This document shows, piece after piece, positions 7,992 through 14,257 of a stretch of 14,387 bases of DNA (the first letter of the stretch is position 1; every line of letters begins with the position of its first letter). A model generated the notes under the pieces. The model saw only the letters and a program-made list of their open reading frames with translations. It ran no database searches and was not told where the DNA came from. A program made the translations under genes and the position numbers. Origin of the DNA: JBCCFW01 sp039029535 (GTDB lineage: Bacteria > Acidobacteriota > JBCCFW01); assembly GCA_039029535.1 (NCBI GenBank), contig JBCCFW010000185.1, forward strand, positions 1-14,387, written 5' to 3'.

Positions 7992-8560
7992 GCCGAGCCG
8001 AGATCGTGCCGACCGAGCTACCCGGCGTGGTCGTGATCGAGTCGCCCGTGTACCGCGACGATCGCGGTGGCTTCGTCGAGACCTGGCGCGCCGACTGGGA
8101 CGCGCCACCGGAGCTCCCCGAGCGCTTCGTCCAGGTCAACTGCTCGATGTCGCGGCGGGGGGTGCTGCGGGGTCTTCACTTCCAGCACCCGAAGGGGCAG
8201 GGCAAGCTCCTGCACGTGCCGCACGGTCGGATCTTCGACGTGGTGGTCGACGTGCGCGTCGGCTCACCGACCTACCGACGTTGGATCGGCGTCGAGCTCG
8301 ACGATCGCGAGCACCGCAGGCTCTGGGTGCCGGCCGGTCTCGCACACGGCTTCCTCGTGCTCTCCGACGAGGCGGTGGTCTCCTACTCCTGCACCGAGCG
8401 TCACGCCCCCGATTGCGAGCGCGTCCTGCGCTGGGACGACCCGGCGGTCGGCGTGGAGTGGCCGCTCGACGGGGCTGAACCGGTCCTGTCTCCCCGAGAC
8501 CAGGCGGGCAACGACTTCGCCGAGCTCGAAGAGCACCTGCCGCGCTGGGACGGCGAGTGA
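7988..8560 (+). CDS. rmlC: dTDP-4-dehydrorhamnose 3,5-epimerase
   Basis: The 190-residue cupin-fold enzyme epimerises C3 and C5 of dTDP-4-keto-6-deoxyglucose. The catalytic residues of the family are in place: H64 in LRGLHFQ (60-66), Y133 in SYSCT and D171 in SPRD. DDRGGFVETW (24-33), FVQVNCSMS and WVPAGLAHGFLVLS (113-126) are typical. One oddity is that the Tyr-Tyr (or similar aromatic) pair usually found after Y133, before AP or SP, is Arg138-His139 here. This does not touch the catalytic trio but may change how the nucleotide-sugar packs. Start ATG 7988 overlaps the rmlA stop (ATGA), and the stop overlaps rmlD (GTGA). Confidence 0.96.
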   Translation: MSRAEIVPTELPGVVVIESPVYRDDRGGFVETWRADWDAPPELPERFVQVNCSMSRRGVLRGLHFQHPKGQGKLLHVPHGRIFDVVVDVRVGSPTYRRWIGVELDDREHRRLWVPAGLAHGFLVLSDEAVVSYSCTERHAPDCERVLRWDDPAVGVEWPLDGAEPVLSPRDQAGNDFAELEEHLPRWDGE

Positions 8561-9426
8561 GGGTCCTCCTCCTGGGAGGCAGCGGTCAGCTCGGTCGCGA
8601 GCTCCGACCGCGGCTCGCGCGACGCGGCGTGGTCCTGGACCCGACCCGGGCCGAGCTCGATCTCGCCGAGGTGGATCGACTGCCGCAGCGCCTGCGCGAC
8701 CTTGCGCCCGAGCTCATCGTGAACGCGGCCGCCGACACCGACGTGGCGGGGGCCGAGTCCGCCGTCGAGCGAGCGGAGACTCTCAACGCCGTGGTGCCCG
8801 GTCTCCTGGGCGAGGTTGCCGCCGAGCTGGGCTCGCGGGTGCTGCACGTCTCGACCGACTACGTCTTCGGTGGTCCCCGGGACCGACATTGGCGCGAGGA
8901 CGACCCGCCCTCGCCGCTCAACGTCTACGGTCGGACCAAGCTGGCGGGCGAGCGGGCGCTGGCGAGCTTCGGCGCGGCGCACGTGGTCCTGCGCACGAGC
9001 TGGCTCTACTCGGCGGAGGGGCCGAGCTTCCTCCAGACCGTGCTGCGCCTGGCGGAAGAGCGCGACGAGCTGACGATGGTGTCGGACCAGCGGGGGACGC
9101 CGACCAGCGTGGGCGCCCTGGCGGCGATCGTCGAGGCCGTCCTCGACCGCGCCGATGAGCTCTTCACCCGCGAAGGTCTGATCCTGCACGCGAGCTGCGC
9201 CGGCGACACGACCTGGCACGGCTTCGCCGAGGCGATCGTCGAGGAGACCCGGGCGCGAGGACGGTCCTTGCGGGTGGAGCGCATCCGGCCGATCACCAGC
9301 GCGGAGCTCGGCGGGGGAGTGACGCGGCCGGAGTACTCGGTGCTCGACCTCGGTCGGCTGAGAGAGCGGCTGGGCCACGAGCCGCCGCCCTGGCGCGAGG
9401 CCCTGAGGGCGGTGCTCGAACGCTGA
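8557..9426 (+). CDS. rmlD: dTDP-4-dehydrorhamnose reductase
   Basis: This 289-residue SDR reductase makes dTDP-L-rhamnose from dTDP-4-keto-L-rhamnose with NAD(P)H, the last step. The dinucleotide motif GGSGQLG is at 7-13, STDYVFGG at 99-106, Y124-GRT-K128 is the catalytic pair, and RTSWLYS and GVTRPEYSVLD follow in family order. The family block NAAAYTxVDxAE reads NAAADTDVAGAES here, so its conserved Tyr is replaced by Asp; the fold and active site are otherwise intact. The GTG start at 8557 overlaps the rmlC stop (GTGA). It is last in the operon and ends 7 nt from the stop of the convergent glycosyltransferase gene. Confidence 0.95.
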   Translation: MRVLLLGGSGQLGRELRPRLARRGVVLDPTRAELDLAEVDRLPQRLRDLAPELIVNAAADTDVAGAESAVERAETLNAVVPGLLGEVAAELGSRVLHVSTDYVFGGPRDRHWREDDPPSPLNVYGRTKLAGERALASFGAAHVVLRTSWLYSAEGPSFLQTVLRLAEERDELTMVSDQRGTPTSVGALAAIVEAVLDRADELFTREGLILHASCAGDTTWHGFAEAIVEETRARGRSLRVERIRPITSAELGGGVTRPEYSVLDLGRLRERLGHEPPPWREALRAVLER

Positions 9427-9440
9427 CCTGGTGTCAGGTC
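9425..9440. terminator. compact hairpin spanning both convergent stop codons
   Basis: GACCTG (9425-9430) and CAGGTC (9435-9440) form a perfect 6-bp stem with the 4-nt loop GTGT. The rmlD stop (9424-9426) enters the left arm, and the stop of the minus-strand gene (9434-9436) overlaps the loop and right arm. With only 7 nt between genes there is no room for separate terminators, so this may serve both directions. There is no U-tract, and termination is inferred. Confidence 0.4.
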
Positions 9441-10984
9441 GACGCGACCCGGGCCGACTCGCGATCGAGCTCTTCGCTGCGTGCGCTGCTGGCGATGCGC
9501 GCCCGATCGAGCAGTGACTCCAGCCTGGGGAGTGGGCGGAGCACGAGGAAGCTCTGGTAGGCGAAGAGCCCCCGGCTGAGCTTGATGAGCCAGTGGTTCA
9601 TCCGCAGCAGGAAGCGTGAGAGCTTGCCGTCACCGAGGGCGAGCGGGAAGGGGGCGGGCACGCCGACGACGGTCTCCACCTGGAAGCCACCCTGCTCGAA
9701 GAGCCGGATGAGGCTGCGGAAGGTGAAGAGCCGCGAGTGGGTCATGTCGAGGATGCCGCGCTTGGCGTAGTTGAGCTGACCCAGGAGCATCATCGCGCGG
9801 GTGATGAAGAAGACGGCGTTGCCCGAGCTGACGATGAAGCGGATGTCGCGGTTGGCAGCCGACAGCCGGTGGAGCTGGGCGACGAAGGCCTCGGGTGAGC
9901 GCAGGTGCTCGATGACGTCGAGCATGAGCACGGTGTCGCGATCGTCGAGGGAGATGGGCAGCTCCTCGACGTCGAGGTCGCACTGGACGAACTCGGTCGC
10001 GCTCGTCTCGCTGCTGTCGGGCACGTGCTGGTCGATGCAGGTCAGCGTGCAGCCCTTCTGCTCGATGAGGGCGTCCGCGAGCTCTCCGCCGGCCGAGCCG
10101 ATGTCGACCACTCGCTCGCCGAGGCCGATGCGCTCGAAGGCGAGGGAGGCGGGGCTCACGTAGTGGAGCTTGGCCGCGTACTTCACCGGCTGGTCGAGCT
10201 CGACGTCGAGGTTGCGTCGGTAGAACAGGTCGTAGCGCTGGGCGCGGGCCAGGAGGGTGGTGGTCACGACGTCCCAGGCGTAGCGCAGGCCGTTGACCCG
10301 GCAGATCTCGTCGCCGTAGTAGGTCGGGATCGGGAGCTCCAGGATGCGCATCTCGGCGAAGTGGAGCTGGATGATGATCTCGGTGTCGAAGTGGAAGTCC
10401 GGCGTGTTCAAGTGGAAGGGCAGGCGAGCCAACGCCTTCACCGAGTAGATGCGGTAGCCCGAGTGGAACTCGGACAGGCTCGTGCCGAGCAGGGTGTTCT
10501 GGAAGCCGGTCAGGATGCGGTTGCCCAGGTACTTGTAGGCGGGCATCCCGCCGCGCAGCGCGCGGAAGCGCTCCATCATCCGGGAGCCGAAGACGGCGTC
10601 GGCGCGACCGTCGAGGATGGGCTCGACCAGCTCGGGGAGCAGCTCGGGGGCGTACTGACCGTCGCCGTGGAGGAGGGCGACCGCGTCGAAGCCGTGCTCG
10701 ATGGCGTACTGGAAGCCAATCTTCTGGTTGCCGCCGTAGCCCTGGTTCTCCGGGTTGTAGAGCACCGTCACCGGGAAGGGGAGCTCGCCGCTGCGCTCGA
10801 GACGATGACCGCGCTCGAAGGTGGCGTCGTCGGAGGCGTCGTCGACGACGAGCACCTCGGTGTCCCAGGCGTCGAGCGACGGCGGGATGCGCCGGAGCAC
10901 GTCCTCGATGTGGCTCTCGGCCTTGTAGGCGACGATGAAGATGAGGAGCCGGCGTCGGTCGCCGGTGCCGGGGGAGGGGCTCAT
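9434..10984 (-). CDS. bifunctional family-2 glycosyltransferase / class I SAM methyltransferase
   Basis: The 516-residue protein fuses two enzymes. Residues about 12-250 form a GT2 domain of the dolichyl-phosphate-mannose-synthase-like type, with LLIFIVAYKAE (13-23), the nucleotide-binding VVDDASDDAT (D48-D49), NQGYGGNQ, and the metal-site motif H106-G-D-G-Q-Y111. Residues about 275-480 form a Rossmann methyltransferase with SAM motif I VVDIGSAGG (292-300), the acidic CIDQH end of strand β2, and MLDVIEHLRSPEAF. There are no strong membrane segments, so it is probably cytosolic or peripheral. It likely adds a sugar to a lipid carrier and methylates a glycan or glycolipid intermediate; the substrates cannot be read. 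ATG 10984 is chosen because the GT2 fold starts right after. It lacks a good Shine-Dalgarno, and ATG 11065 would add 27 residues. Its neighbours make nucleotide-rhamnose. Confidence 0.9.
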   Translation of the reverse strand: MSPSPGTGDRRRLLIFIVAYKAESHIEDVLRRIPPSLDAWDTEVLVVDDASDDATFERGHRLERSGELPFPVTVLYNPENQGYGGNQKIGFQYAIEHGFDAVALLHGDGQYAPELLPELVEPILDGRADAVFGSRMMERFRALRGGMPAYKYLGNRILTGFQNTLLGTSLSEFHSGYRIYSVKALARLPFHLNTPDFHFDTEIIIQLHFAEMRILELPIPTYYGDEICRVNGLRYAWDVVTTTLLARAQRYDLFYRRNLDVELDQPVKYAAKLHYVSPASLAFERIGLGERVVDIGSAGGELADALIEQKGCTLTCIDQHVPDSSETSATEFVQCDLDVEELPISLDDRDTVLMLDVIEHLRSPEAFVAQLHRLSAANRDIRFIVSSGNAVFFITRAMMLLGQLNYAKRGILDMTHSRLFTFRSLIRLFEQGGFQVETVVGVPAPFPLALGDGKLSRFLLRMNHWLIKLSRGLFAYQSFLVLRPLPRLESLLDRARIASSARSEELDRESARVAST

Positions 10985-11100
10985 GGGCGGCTCGGGGACG
11001 GGACGAGCGACGGGCCGCTCGCCTCCGACAGGAGAGTAGCTCAGGGGCTTCGCGGAGGCCCGCATCCGGGGTATCGGACGGAACCCAGTGGGACGTACCG

Positions 11101-11463
11101 CTAGCTTCGCTCCTCGAGCAGCCGCTTCAGCGTGGTGCGGACCTCCTCGATCTTCACCGCGTGGTCGGCCTTCGACCACAGGGTCTCGCCGCTGGCGGAG
11201 CGGATGACGAGGCCGTGGTTGGCAAAGCCGAGGGCCTGGACGTCGGCCTTCGATTCGGGGAGGAAGGCGTCGACGTTCTGCGCCACCACCCGACCGGGAA
11301 ACTCCTGCTCGAGCCCGCTCACGGCGGGCTGCGTGCGACCGCAGATCATTCAGCCAGGCAGGTAGTAGTAGGTGACCGTGAGCGTTTCCGGAGCCTTCGC
11401 GCACGCTCCGGTCAGGGAGAGCGCGGCACCGAGGAGCACGAGGGCGAGCAGGCCGTGACGCAT
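11101..11463 (-). CDS. predicted selenoprotein: exported thioredoxin-fold protein with UxxC active site
   Basis: Read through one in-frame TGA (11350-11352), this gene gives 120 residues. ATG 11463 has a strong Shine-Dalgarno (GGAGG, plus-strand 11470-11474, 6 nt away), and the stop is TAG. Residues 1-24 form an export signal. Its L-T-G-A-C21 is an imperfect lipobox, so it is either a lipoprotein or cleaved by signal peptidase I. Strand TLTVTYYYLPG (27-37) leads straight into U38-M-I-C41-G-R, which is the β1-CxxC-α1 layout of thioredoxin-like oxidoreductases with Sec in place of the attacking Cys. A helix, the FPGRVVAQNVDAF strand, FANHGLVIRSASGETLW and a C-terminal helix complete the fold; His precedes Gly where many family members have a cis-Pro. 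A SECIS-like hairpin follows the TGA. The likely role is a periplasmic or membrane-attached thiol redox reaction. The alternative is a broken Cys gene, but the intact downstream frame argues against that. Confidence 0.8.
11312..11330 (-). promoter_or_regulatory. candidate bacterial SECIS element
   Basis: On the minus strand AGCCCGC, loop CGTGA, GCGGGCT form a perfect 7-bp stem with a 5-nt apical loop. It lies inside the coding sequence just downstream of the TGA at 11350-11352, with 26 nt between the TGA and the loop. The known bacterial rules are a small apical loop, a G among its first two bases and roughly 16-37 nt from UGA to loop. All three are met (G is loop base 2). SelB binding is inferred; an alternative small stem (TGCG/CGCA) lies directly upstream and could stack on it. 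Confidence 0.7.
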
Positions 11464-11558
11464 GGAGAGCCTCCGTTCGAGGGCCTCCAGGCTAGCACCG
11501 CGTGCTGCGGATCGGCGACGACGGCCTGTCAGGTCAGAGCGGCAGGGCTGTAGGGGGA

Positions 11559-11593
11559 CCGAGAAACGCTTCCCGGCCGTGGCCGGATCTCGG
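11559..11593 (+). promoter_or_regulatory. structured 5' leader of the LamG gene
   Basis: CCGAGA (11559-11564) pairs with TCTCGG (11588-11593), and inside it CCGGC (11573-11577) pairs with GCCGG (11582-11586) around a 4-nt loop. The outer stem covers the first GG of the Shine-Dalgarno GGAGG (11592-11596) that serves GTG 11605, so folding could reduce translation. The rest of the 141-bp divergent gap (11464-11604) shows no confident promoter. No known riboswitch consensus was recognised. Confidence 0.4.
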
Positions 11594-11604
11594 AGGAACC
11601 TCCC

Positions 11605-13230
11605 GTGCCCACTCTCAGCTTGAGAACCCGCCTGTCGTGGCTTCTCGTCGCGCTCCTTTCCCTCTCCGCCCTCGCGTGGGCTCATGACGGGCGCCATGCG
11701 TCGCGTGAGTCCACCGTCTTCGATGCTCCCGCCCGAGCGTCTGCGTCGCGCGCGCCGACGCCTCGGGCACCCGCAGCCCCTCGGACACCGCCGGCAGGAT
11801 CGGAGGACGAGCCCTGCGTCACGGCACCCTCCGGCCTGGTCGGCTGGTGGGCTCTCGACGAGACGACGGTGGGAGAGACCGTCGTCGCCGACCGCGCCAG
11901 CGGGTTCGACGGCGTGCCCTTTCCGGCGCCGCTGGGGCTCGGCGGTCCGAACCCTCAGCCGGGTCCGGAGGAGGGCTCCTACCACTTCGACGGTGTCTCG
12001 CAGTTCGTCATGGTGCCTCACGACGACGAGCTCGACTTCTCCCGCTGGGACCCGGCGAACCCGGACGCCGCCGATTTCTCGATCGACGCCTGGATCCACT
12101 GGGACGCGACCGATCGCCACGACGCTCCGATCGTGTCCAAGCGCGATGGCTCCCAGGGCTACTACTTCTACCTGCACGACGGGCTGCTGTCGCTCATCCT
12201 CGAGGACGGGATGGGCACCGACGACCTCATCTCGAACGTCGCCATCCCCGCCGGTCAGTGGGTGCACGTCACCGTGACCGTGGACCGCGACGACTCGTCC
12301 GGGGTGGTCTTCTACGTGGACGGCGTCGCCGTGGCGACCGAGGACCCGACGGGTCGGCTCGGCTACCTGAACAACGGCGAGCGTCTCTTCATCGGCGCCA
12401 CGCCCCTGGGAGCCCACGTGCCCGACTGGTGGTACTTCAACGGGGGCATCGACGAGGTCGAGATCTTCGATCGCGTGCTCACGCCCACCGAGGTCCATGC
12501 GATCTACGAGCTCGGCAAGTGCAAGAACGACGAGTGCGTCGAGCCGCCGTCGATGCTCGAAGGCTGGTGGCCCCTCGACGAAACGGTCGGTCCGATCTCC
12601 GAGGACATCGCGTCGAGCCATGACGGCGTGCAGGGAGGGGGGCCGATTCCCATGCCCGGTCAGGTGGCGGGATCGCTTCGCTTCGACGGCTTCGACGACG
12701 TCGTGAAGGTGCCCGATGACCCGGGGCTCGACTTCGGTCTCGACACCGACCTCACCATCGATCTCTGGGTGCGCACGTTCAACTCCGTCGGGCTCGCGCC
12801 GCTGGTGACCAAGGTCCATCGTCCGATCGGACCGGGAGCGCCGACGGGCTACAGCCTGTTCCTGGTCGGGGGCTACCTGAGCTTCTTCCTCCACGAAGAC
12901 CCTTCGTTCGCCGTGGGCGGCTTCGGCGCAGGTCCGAACCTGGCCGACGGCCAGTGGCACTTCGTGGCGGTGACGGTCGATCGCGACCTCGCGGGAGTCG
13001 GGGGACAGCTCTTCGTCGATGGAGTGCTCATCGACACCTTCGATCCCACGACGCTTCTCGGCAGCCCCGACAACGACGAGCCGCTGCTGCTCGGGGCCGA
13101 GCCCACGTCGTTGGGCACCCTGGTCCACTTCGCGGGACAGCTCGACGAGGTCGAGATCTTCCGACGGGCGCTCGACCCCAGCGAGCTCGAGGCCCTGTAT
13201 CTCGCCGGTCCCGCCGGCAAGTGCAAGTGA
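11605..13230 (+). CDS. secreted protein with two tandem LamG-like (concanavalin A-like) domains
   Basis: The 541-residue product starts at GTG 11605, 8 nt after GGAGG. A signal peptide covers residues 1-26 (probable cleavage AWA|H), then an Ala/Pro/Arg/Ser-rich linker to about 70. Two homologous LamG/LamGL β-sandwich domains follow. Domain 1 runs from about 77 to 305 (LVGWWALDE at 78-86, a YHFDG strand, and IDEVEIFDRVLTPTEVHAIY at the end). Domain 2 runs from about 317 to 541 (LEGWWPLDE at 318-326, LRFDGFDD, LDEVEIFRRALDPSELEALY). Each ends in GKCK, with a short Cys linker NDECVEPPS between them. Such domains bind carbohydrates or act as adhesion modules; no enzyme domain is present. The domains are clearly an internal duplication. 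It diverges from the selenoprotein gene, with separate transcription likely. Confidence 0.9.
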   Translation: MPTLSLRTRLSWLLVALLSLSALAWAHDGRHASRESTVFDAPARASASRAPTPRAPAAPRTPPAGSEDEPCVTAPSGLVGWWALDETTVGETVVADRASGFDGVPFPAPLGLGGPNPQPGPEEGSYHFDGVSQFVMVPHDDELDFSRWDPANPDAADFSIDAWIHWDATDRHDAPIVSKRDGSQGYYFYLHDGLLSLILEDGMGTDDLISNVAIPAGQWVHVTVTVDRDDSSGVVFYVDGVAVATEDPTGRLGYLNNGERLFIGATPLGAHVPDWWYFNGGIDEVEIFDRVLTPTEVHAIYELGKCKNDECVEPPSMLEGWWPLDETVGPISEDIASSHDGVQGGGPIPMPGQVAGSLRFDGFDDVVKVPDDPGLDFGLDTDLTIDLWVRTFNSVGLAPLVTKVHRPIGPGAPTGYSLFLVGGYLSFFLHEDPSFAVGGFGAGPNLADGQWHFVAVTVDRDLAGVGGQLFVDGVLIDTFDPTTLLGSPDNDEPLLLGAEPTSLGTLVHFAGQLDEVEIFRRALDPSELEALYLAGPAGKCK

Positions 13231-13263
13231 GCTTGAACCAGGGCCCCTTCACTGCGTAGCCTC

Positions 13264-13302
13264 GGTCGGGCCGATCCGTCTCGTCGACGAATCGGCCCGA
13301 CC
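13264..13302 (+). terminator. strong hairpin after LamG gene
   Basis: A perfect 12-bp inverted repeat, 13264-13275 against 13291-13302 (arm GGTCGGGCCGAT), encloses a 15-nt loop that itself contains the palindrome TCGTCGACGA. It lies 34 bp after the LamG stop and 20 bp before the next start. No U-tract follows, so this may be a terminator of the U-less type common in high-GC genomes, or an mRNA-stabilising or attenuating element between the two genes. Confidence 0.6.
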
Positions 13303-13321
13303 ACTCGAGAGGGAGGGCGCG

Positions 13322-14185
13322 ATGGCCTTGGACGAGTCACATCAGGAGCCAGAGCCGGAAGACGACTCTCCCTTCGAGGAGGTCCGAGAACGTCTGTTCG
13401 TCTTCCGCCGCTTCTTTCACACGAAGAAGGCGGTGCGGGCCGGGGAGGCCGTGCATGAGATGGCCCCGGCGGATCGTCGGGCGGCCGGATTCCTTGGCCC
13501 TTGGAGCTTCGGCTTCGCGGAGAGCTGGCTCGCCGCCTTCCCGGGCATCGTCCTCGGCAAGCTGGCGGGATGGTTCACCACGATCGGTGATGAACGACGT
13601 GAGGAGGTGGCCGCCAACTACCGGAAGTGGGTCGGGCTCGCCGAGGAGAAGGCCCAGTCGGCCGCGAACGCCTACGTCGAGCTTTCCGAGGTCCTCGAGC
13701 CGCTCAGCATCCCGCTCAGCCTGACCGTGAGTGCCCTGCTGCTCTGCCGGGCGGCCCTGCGCTCCTCCGACTTGACGCCCGAGCGACGCAAGCGAAGCCT
13801 CCGCGCCTACCTCTACTTCAACGGGGCCTACGGCCTGCTGCCGCAGATGATCATCGTCACGCTCGCCTCCGGTCTCGCGATTCTGCACGCCGCGTCCGAC
13901 TGGGAGATGAAGGCGCTGTCCCTGGTTCTTGGGCTGGTCGCCATGGTCGCGTGGCTCTGGCTCATCTACATCGAGGTGCGCACGGTGCCGCGTCTCCTCT
14001 TCGCGTCCAACGGTTACTCAGCGACGGTCCCGGGCCTGTTCGGCAAGAAGGCCGCCGACATCGGCCCCTGGAACCGATACACCGTCGTGTTCTTCGTCAT
14101 CGCCCCCATCGTTCTCTCGCTGGTGTTCTCCGCGGTCCAGCTTCTCGTCGGTGGGATCGGCTGGGTGGTCGGACTGCTGGCCTGA
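13322..14185 (+). CDS. multi-pass membrane protein of unknown function
   Basis: The 287-residue protein starts at ATG 13322 with GGAGG about 6 nt upstream. Longer in-frame extensions lie inside the LamG gene and are rejected. The N-terminus is acidic (EPEPEDDSPFEE) and is followed by a basic amphipathic stretch with FFHTKK. Likely membrane segments are about 66-86 (weak), 126-146, 168-190, 198-219 and 255-286, the last perhaps two close spans. Between them lie the polar region 87-125 (helical, Glu/Ala-rich) and a loop at about 220-252 with FASNGYSATVPGLFGKK. I do not recognise a family; parts of the pattern recall Yip1-like membrane proteins, but this is weak. The long hairpin before it suggests partly independent expression from the LamG gene. 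Confidence 0.8.
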   Translation: MALDESHQEPEPEDDSPFEEVRERLFVFRRFFHTKKAVRAGEAVHEMAPADRRAAGFLGPWSFGFAESWLAAFPGIVLGKLAGWFTTIGDERREEVAANYRKWVGLAEEKAQSAANAYVELSEVLEPLSIPLSLTVSALLLCRAALRSSDLTPERRKRSLRAYLYFNGAYGLLPQMIIVTLASGLAILHAASDWEMKALSLVLGLVAMVAWLWLIYIEVRTVPRLLFASNGYSATVPGLFGKKAADIGPWNRYTVVFFVIAPIVLSLVFSAVQLLVGGIGWVVGLLA

Positions 14186-14216
14186 GGGACGGAGCGGGGT
14201 TCTTGCCCGCCTTCGC

Positions 14217-14244
14217 TTGACGCTACTACGACATGTAGTAGGCT
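14217..14244 (+). promoter_or_regulatory. promoter with BlaI/MecI-like palindromic operator in its spacer
   Basis: TTGACG (14217-14222) and TAGGCT (14239-14244, fits TAnnnT) are 16 bp apart. The spacer is filled by the palindrome CTACTAC-GACAT-GTAGTAG (14223-14241), 7+7 bp perfect. BlaI/MecI/CopY-family repressors bind TACTACA..TGTAGTA-type dyads at this place between -35 and -10. The regulated gene would start about 14258 or later and continue past the window; it may encode the repressor itself, as is usual for this family. Assignment to BlaI is inferred from the site alone. Confidence 0.55.
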
Positions 14245-14257
14245 TGCTCGTCCCGCA

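Noticed and set aside
8067..9158. 363-codon plus-strand frame across rmlC and rmlD
   Set aside because: It overlaps two certain genes in another frame and is Arg/Ser/Ala-rich; a shadow frame.
11101..11349. Independent 82-residue gene starting at the ATG right after the TGA
   Set aside because: It would begin inside the active-site motif, lacking the first thioredoxin strand and any own Shine-Dalgarno; one Sec-containing protein explains the data better.
11591..11602. GGAGGAACCTCC palindrome at the LamG ribosome binding site
   Set aside because: Only a 4-bp stem with a 4-nt loop is sterically possible; too weak to call alone, and the larger nested stem is reported instead.
11464..11604. Possible cyclic-di-GMP or other riboswitch in the LamG leader
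   Set aside because: No match to conserved riboswitch cores was seen; only simple inverted repeats are supported.
11353..13128. Long minus-strand frame that would extend the selenoprotein upstream
   Set aside because: The part beyond 11463 is antisense to the LamG gene and lacks any domain. ATG 11463 has a strong Shine-Dalgarno and starts a signal peptide.
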